Part shown: positions 60,359 through 64,000 of the stretch, piece by piece | Position numbering within the stretch: the stretch's first letter is position 1 | Layout of the letters: the number at the start of each line of letters is the position of its first letter | From: PALSA-612 sp963765295 | GTDB lineage: Bacteria > Actinomycetota > Thermoleophilia > Gaiellales > Gaiellaceae | Direction: 5' to 3' | DNA length: 64,000 bases | Assembly: GCA_963765295.1 (NCBI GenBank) | Contig: CAVXVO010000007.1 | Coordinates: 62,001-126,000, forward strand | Notes under the pieces: model-generated | Seen by the model: only the letters and a program-made list of their open reading frames with translations | What the model was told of the DNA's origin: nothing | The model's database searches: none | Made by a program: the position numbers and the translations under genes

Positions 60359-61012
60359 CGCAGCGACTCGATCCGCCGGCCGCCGCCGCGCTCGACGAGG
60401 CGCAGGCCGCGGATGAAGCTCGGCCGCCACTCGCTCCGGTCGACCTCGAACCCGGCCTCGCGCAGCATCGCCATCGAGCGTCGCCGCGTCGCGCAGGCCG
60501 ATATGGGTCGGGTTCTGCGCCAGGATCAGGTCGCGGGCTTTGAGCCGCTCGATGGGGTGCCGCGGGTTCGGCGTGTACAGCGAAAGCGTCCCGCCGGGCC
60601 GGAGCACGCGTCTCGTCTCGTCCAGCATGGCGCGGAAGGTCTCGTCGTCGAGGTGCTCGACGAGATCGGCGGCGACGGCTTTGTCGAACGAGTGGTCCTC
60701 GAACGGCAGACGGACGACGTTCGCCAACTGGAAGGCGAGGTCGGGGAACAGCTCGCGTGCCTTGTCGAGTGCCAGCGGCTCGGCGTCGACGCCGACCGTC
60801 TCGCAGCCGAGGGTCGTGAGGTAGTGGGAGATGGCGCCGGCCGCGCACCCGAGGTCGAGCACGCGGTCACCCGGTTGGGGCTCGACGAGCGAGCGCACGG
60901 CCTCCAGCCGCAGCTCGGTCCACGCCGTCCGCTCGAGGTACGCGGACGCCATCGTGTCCATGAACTGCTCGTCGTACTCGGCCGGGGCCCGGCGGAACGC
61001 TGGCCGTCGCAT
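60328..61012 (-). CDS. SAM-dependent methyltransferase (Methyltransf_11), one frameshift
   Basis: A class I methyltransferase of about 228 residues. RVLDLGCAAGAISHYLTTLG is motif I, TVGVDAEPLALDKARELF motif II, FDKAVAADLVEHLDDE the post-motif acidic segment, and VLRPGGTLSLYTPNPRHPIERLKARDL motif III. A break near 60490 leads to AMLREAGFEVDRSEWRPSFIRG and the C-terminal RYRLCLRGKR. The ATG at 61012 starts MRRPAFRRAPAEYDEQF. The profile resembles glycan or quinone O-methyltransferases. The 3' end overlaps the convergent membrane-protein gene. Substrate is unknown. Confidence 0.8.
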
Positions 61013-61070
61013 CGGCCCAAGTCTGACGCAGACGGCGGTGCGGGAGCGGGTGCCTGGCATGACGACGGAG

Positions 61071-61076
61071 TAGGCT
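61071..61076 (+). promoter_or_regulatory. Leaderless -10 box TAGGCT for the MFS gene
   Basis: TAGGCT ends 8 nt before the GTG at 61085, in the short divergent gap next to the methyltransferase. Confidence 0.45.
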
Positions 61077-61084
61077 GCCGGGCT

Positions 61085-62332
61085 GTGAGTCTCCGAGACC
61101 GGGTTGGCCCGCTGGCCGAGCGGGACTTCCGGCTCCTCTTCTCGGCCACGATGGTCACGACCATTGGTGATCGCCTCGGCGCGATCGCGCTTGCCTTCGC
61201 CGTCCTCGGGTTGCACCACGGAGGAGTCGTCGACCTCGGCCTCGTGCTTGCTGCGCGAACGGGTGTCCAGGCGGGCGTCGTCCTCTTCGGCGGGGTGCTG
61301 TCGGACCGGCTGCCGCGAAACCTCGTCATCGTCGGTGCCTCGCTCGTCCAAGCGCTGGCCCAGGCGGCCACGGCCGCGCTCGTGCTCGCCGACACGTCGT
61401 CGATCGTCGCGATCGTGGCCGCGCAGGTGGTCTACGGCGCCGGCGACGGGCTCGTGGAGCCGGCCGAGCGCGGCCTGATCTTCCAGATAGTCAGCCCGGC
61501 GCGCCTGCAGGCCGCGAACGCCCTCAACGGGCTCTCCAGGAGCCTTGTCGGCGTGCTCGGCTACGCGCTCGGCGGCGCGATCGTCGTTGCCGGCAGCCCG
61601 GGCGTCGCGCTCGCGGTCGACTCGCTCTCCTTCGTCCTCTGCGCCGGTCTGATGGCGGCGATCCGCGTTCCGCCCCGGCAGCCAAAGGAGCACGGCCCGA
61701 GCTTCTTCGCCGACCTACGCGAAGGCTGGCAAGAGTTCACGTCTCGCACGTGGCTTTGGAGCTGCGTCCTCCTCTACGGCCTGGTCAACCTCGCCTACAC
61801 CGGTGTCTGGCTCGTCATCGGTCCATCGATCGCGAAGACCGACCTGGGCGGGGCGGGTGCCTGGGCGGCGGTGCTCGTGGCCATGGGGATCGGCTCGATC
61901 GTCGGCGGCCTGATCGGCATCCGCTACCGGCCGGAGCGGCCGCTGCTCGCGTCCTGCATCGCGTCGCTCTCCGTCCTGCTGCAGCTGGCGGGGCTCGCGC
62001 TCCACGTTCCCACCGCCGCGCTCGCCGTCCTGGCGTTCACCGGCGGTCTCGGCCTGGCCGTCCACCTCACGCTCTGGGCGACCGTGTTTCAGCAGAACGT
62101 GCCCGAACGGGCTCAATCCCGCGTCGGCGCATACGACTTCCTCGGCTCGTTCGTGCTCGTCCCGGTCGGCACCGCGATCGCAGGCCCGATCGCTGCGGCG
62201 ATCGGCGAGACGCAGGCCGTGTGGGCAGGCACGATCTTCACCGCGGCGTGTCTCCTGCCGCTCCTGTTCCTCCCGTCTGTGCGTGAGCTCCGCCGCGGCG
62301 GCCATTCGTCCGCGACGCCGGCCCGAGCGTGA
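61085..62332 (+). CDS. MFS exporter (EntS/enterobactin-exporter-like)
   Basis: An intact 415-residue major facilitator with 12 expected helices, in the MFS_3/EntS-type group. FRLLFSATMVTTIGDRLGAIALAFAVL helix 1, LFGGVLSDRLPRNLVIVGAS loop 2-3 motif A (G-x3-D-R), GAGDGLVEPAERGLIFQIVSPARLQAANALNGLSR and LGYALGGAIVVAGSPGVALAVDSLSFV are group signatures. The GTG start has a -10 box 8 nt upstream. Its TGA overlaps the acetyltransferase start (GTGA). The substrate (siderophore, macrolide or other) is unknown. Confidence 0.88.
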   Translation: MSLRDRVGPLAERDFRLLFSATMVTTIGDRLGAIALAFAVLGLHHGGVVDLGLVLAARTGVQAGVVLFGGVLSDRLPRNLVIVGASLVQALAQAATAALVLADTSSIVAIVAAQVVYGAGDGLVEPAERGLIFQIVSPARLQAANALNGLSRSLVGVLGYALGGAIVVAGSPGVALAVDSLSFVLCAGLMAAIRVPPRQPKEHGPSFFADLREGWQEFTSRTWLWSCVLLYGLVNLAYTGVWLVIGPSIAKTDLGGAGAWAAVLVAMGIGSIVGGLIGIRYRPERPLLASCIASLSVLLQLAGLALHVPTAALAVLAFTGGLGLAVHLTLWATVFQQNVPERAQSRVGAYDFLGSFVLVPVGTAIAGPIAAAIGETQAVWAGTIFTAACLLPLLFLPSVRELRRGGHSSATPARA

Positions 62333-62826
62333 GGATCGAGACCGAGCGGCTCGTCCTGCGCCCCGTGTGCGCCGACGATCTCGACGAGTACCGGAGCCTC
62401 GGCATTCGCCTGGATGCAGCCCGCCGCGAGGTCGAGTACGCGGTCGCGCACTGGGACGAGCACGGCTTCGGCCCCTGGGCGATCCACGAGCACGGCTCGG
62501 AACGGGTCGTCGGTGTGGTCGAGGTCCACTTCGCGGGCGACGGCATCGGCGGAATCGAGCCCGACGAAGTCGAGATCGGCTGGACCGTGGCGCCGGCGCG
62601 TCGTCGGCTCGGGATCGCGACCGAGGCTGCTCGCGCCGCCGCCGCCGACGCGTTCGCGCGCGTCGGTCCGCCGCACCTCGTCGCCTACATCCGGCCGGAG
62701 AACGCGGCCTCGCTCCGGATCGCCGCCACGCTCGGCATGCGCGACGACGGCGAGGGGACGACGAGGTCGGGAGATCGCATGCTCATCTTCCGCCTCCCGC
62801 GCCCGACTACCATCGAGCCCGCGTGA
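62329..62826 (+). CDS. GNAT acetyltransferase, RimJ/RimL type
   Basis: A 165-residue N-acetyltransferase. RIETERLVLRPVCADDLDEYRSL opens the RimJ/RimL group, VEIGWTVAPARRRLGIATEAARAAAADAF is the acetyl-CoA loop (Q/R-x2-G-x-A), and AYIRPENAASLRIAATLGM the closing strand. It could acetylate ribosomal-protein N-termini or small amines. It is coupled by 4-nt overlaps to the MFS gene before and to the GT4 gene after. Confidence 0.85.
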   Translation: MRIETERLVLRPVCADDLDEYRSLGIRLDAARREVEYAVAHWDEHGFGPWAIHEHGSERVVGVVEVHFAGDGIGGIEPDEVEIGWTVAPARRRLGIATEAARAAAADAFARVGPPHLVAYIRPENAASLRIAATLGMRDDGEGTTRSGDRMLIFRLPRPTTIEPA

Positions 62827-64000
62827 AGGTTCTCCTGGTGACGCTCTACTTTCCGCCGGCCGGCGGCGGCGGCGTCCAGCGCTCGCTCAAGCTCGCCACG
62901 CACCTGCCGGGGTACGGAATCGAGACGCACGTGCTGGCACCGGACGACCCGAAGTGGGTCCACCGCGACGACGAGCTCGTCACGCCGACGCAGGCGTGGG
63001 TCCATCGGGCGCAGTACGTCGGGCCGTCCGGCAAGCGCCCGGCCGACGAGCTCCACGGCACGGAGGGCTTCGAGCGCTTCGCGACCCAGGTGCGCCTGTT
63101 CGGGCGGCGCCTGCTCGTGCCCGACGAGAACGTGAGCTGGAACCTGACGGCGATCCCGGCCGCGACGCGGATCGTCAAGCGGGAGGAGATCGACGTGGTG
63201 ATCACCACGTCGCCGCCGAACTCGATCCACCTCGTCGGCGCGGCGGTCAAGCGGATGACGGGCGTGCGCTGGGTGGCGGACCTGCGCGACTCGATCGTGG
63301 CGCACCCGCACCGGCGCACGGACACGCTGGCGGCGCGTACCAAGGAGAAGACCACCGAGGGGATCGCCCGGCTCGTTGCGCACTCGGCGGACGCGATCGT
63401 CGCCGCTGCGGACGCGATCGCCGACGAGGCGCGCTCGCTCGAGCCCGCCGGCCCCGTGACGACGATCCCGAACGGCTGCGACTTCGACGACTTCGCGGGG
63501 CTCGAATACCGGCGCGGCGAGCGGTTCACGATCACGCACGCGGGCAGCTTCTTCGGCCGCCGCGACCCGCGGCCGTTCCTGCAGGCGCTCGCAGACTCGA
63601 AGCTGGACGCGGTCGCCCGCTTCGTCGGCGATTTCCGGCCGGCCGACCGCGAGTGGGCCGAGGCGCTCGGGCTCGGCGACCGGCTGGAGCTGATCCCCTA
63701 CGCGTCGCATCATCGAGCGCTCGAGCTGCAGCGCTCGTCGGACGCGCTCCTTCTGCTGATCCCGGAGGCGGGTGGCCGGGGCCGCGGGGTGCTCTCCGGC
63801 AAGGTCTTCGAGTACCTGGCCGCCGAGCGCCCGATCCTCGCCGTCGTGCCGCCGGACGGCGCCGCCGCCGACCTGATCCGCGAGGTCGGAACCGGTCTCG
63901 TCGCTGCCCCCGAGGACGTCGGGGCGATCCGCGAGGCGCTCACCGGGCTGCACGAGCGCTGGCAGGCCGGGTCGCTGAACGGGGCGCCGCTCCCGGAGGA
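62823..64000 (+). CDS. GT4 glycosyltransferase, 3'-truncated by the window edge
   Basis: A GT-B glycosyltransferase, about 390 residues visible and still open at the edge. KVLLVTLYFPPAGGGGVQRSLKLATHLP is the typical GT4 opening with the acceptor loop. WVADLRDSIVAHPHRRTDTL lies in the N-terminal domain, VTTIPNGCDFDDF connects the domains, and FTITHAGSFFGRRDPRPFLQAL and LSGKVFEYLAAERPILAVVPP (the E-x7-E-like donor site) form the C-terminal domain. The GTG start overlaps the acetyltransferase stop. It belongs to the exopolysaccharide cluster. The sugar is unknown. Confidence 0.87.
   Translation, partial: MKVLLVTLYFPPAGGGGVQRSLKLATHLPGYGIETHVLAPDDPKWVHRDDELVTPTQAWVHRAQYVGPSGKRPADELHGTEGFERFATQVRLFGRRLLVPDENVSWNLTAIPAATRIVKREEIDVVITTSPPNSIHLVGAAVKRMTGVRWVADLRDSIVAHPHRRTDTLAARTKEKTTEGIARLVAHSADAIVAAADAIADEARSLEPAGPVTTIPNGCDFDDFAGLEYRRGERFTITHAGSFFGRRDPRPFLQALADSKLDAVARFVGDFRPADREWAEALGLGDRLELIPYASHHRALELQRSSDALLLLIPEAGGRGRGVLSGKVFEYLAAERPILAVVPPDGAAADLIREVGTGLVAAPEDVGAIREALTGLHERWQAGSLNGAPLPE

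Noticed and set aside
58820..61693. A 957-codon open frame on the minus strand
   Set aside because: Only the short central part (the methyltransferase at 60328-61012) has domain sense. The rest is antisense to the membrane protein and the MFS exporter.
1..64000. Search for tRNA, rRNA and mobile-element genes
   Set aside because: Gaps between genes are short (under about 200 bases). None shows a cloverleaf, a conserved rRNA segment, a transposase or integrase frame, or terminal inverted repeats of an insertion sequence.

Overview
This is a very G+C-rich, gene-dense window with heavy use of GTG and TTG starts and many ATGA, GTGA and TTGA stop/start overlaps. It carries futalosine-route menaquinone genes, an APS-type sulfate reductase and a recurring TANNNT -10 box placed 6-8 nt before start codons. 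Together these suggest an actinobacterium, most likely of the Thermoleophilia type (inference; no rRNA is present). I found no tRNA, rRNA, CRISPR array, transposase or plasmid/phage gene, and no gene-free stretch longer than 300 bases.

Layout. 1-5.3 kb: a menaquinone operon with ubiX-like (cut by the window edge), ubiE/menG, a polyprenyl diphosphate synthase, mqnA, an unusual radical SAM protein and mqnC, ending in a perfect hairpin. 5.3-7.5 kb: a small hypothetical gene, a GNAT acetyltransferase, a cupin and a solitary DppB-type permease. 7.5-16.7 kb: a phosphodiester glycosidase, a DedA protein, a sugar aminotransferase plus a membrane nucleotide-sugar dehydratase, a UvrD-like helicase, a TolB-like propeller and a DUF354 protein. 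16.9-20.3 kb: a LysR regulator with an iron-type dehydrogenase, small membrane proteins and a UppP-like phosphatase. 20.3-27.2 kb: a tightly overlapping sulfur/C4-acid operon with a fumarate-reductase-like flavoprotein, split class I fumarase, phosphosulfolactate synthase, APS reductase, APS kinase, ATP sulfurylase and a TauE-type permease. 27.2-34.1 kb: an O-antigen ligase group (FlgD-like protein, ligase, PIG-L deacetylase, NTF2-like protein), an L,D-transpeptidase, a VOC protein, a second solitary permease and DUF2630. 34.1-41.1 kb (minus strand): a glycan operon with a glycosyltransferase-flippase fusion, two ATP-grasp ligases, two methyltransferases and a deacetylase-like protein. 41.2-43 kb: a divergent TetR/MFS pair. 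43-47.3 kb: three tandem paralogous TolB-propeller plus RTX-repeat secreted proteins. 47.4-64 kb: a second large glycan cluster with epimerase, aminotransferases, dehydratase, ATP-grasp ligase and glycosyltransferases, interrupted by a TetR/DHA2 drug-exporter pair.

The window is dominated by envelope and exopolysaccharide chemistry: nucleotide-sugar modification, glycosyl transfer, flipping, ligation, undecaprenyl recycling and peptidoglycan cross-linking. Menaquinone synthesis and sulfate assimilation are the two metabolic blocks.

Many otherwise good genes (7.5-15.7, 25.2, 39.9-44.4, 47.4-47.8 and 53.7-60.5 kb) carry single-base frameshifts inside conserved domains. Several are repaired by removing one base, so I read these as sequencing or assembly errors rather than decay, and I give the full reconstructed span for each such gene.
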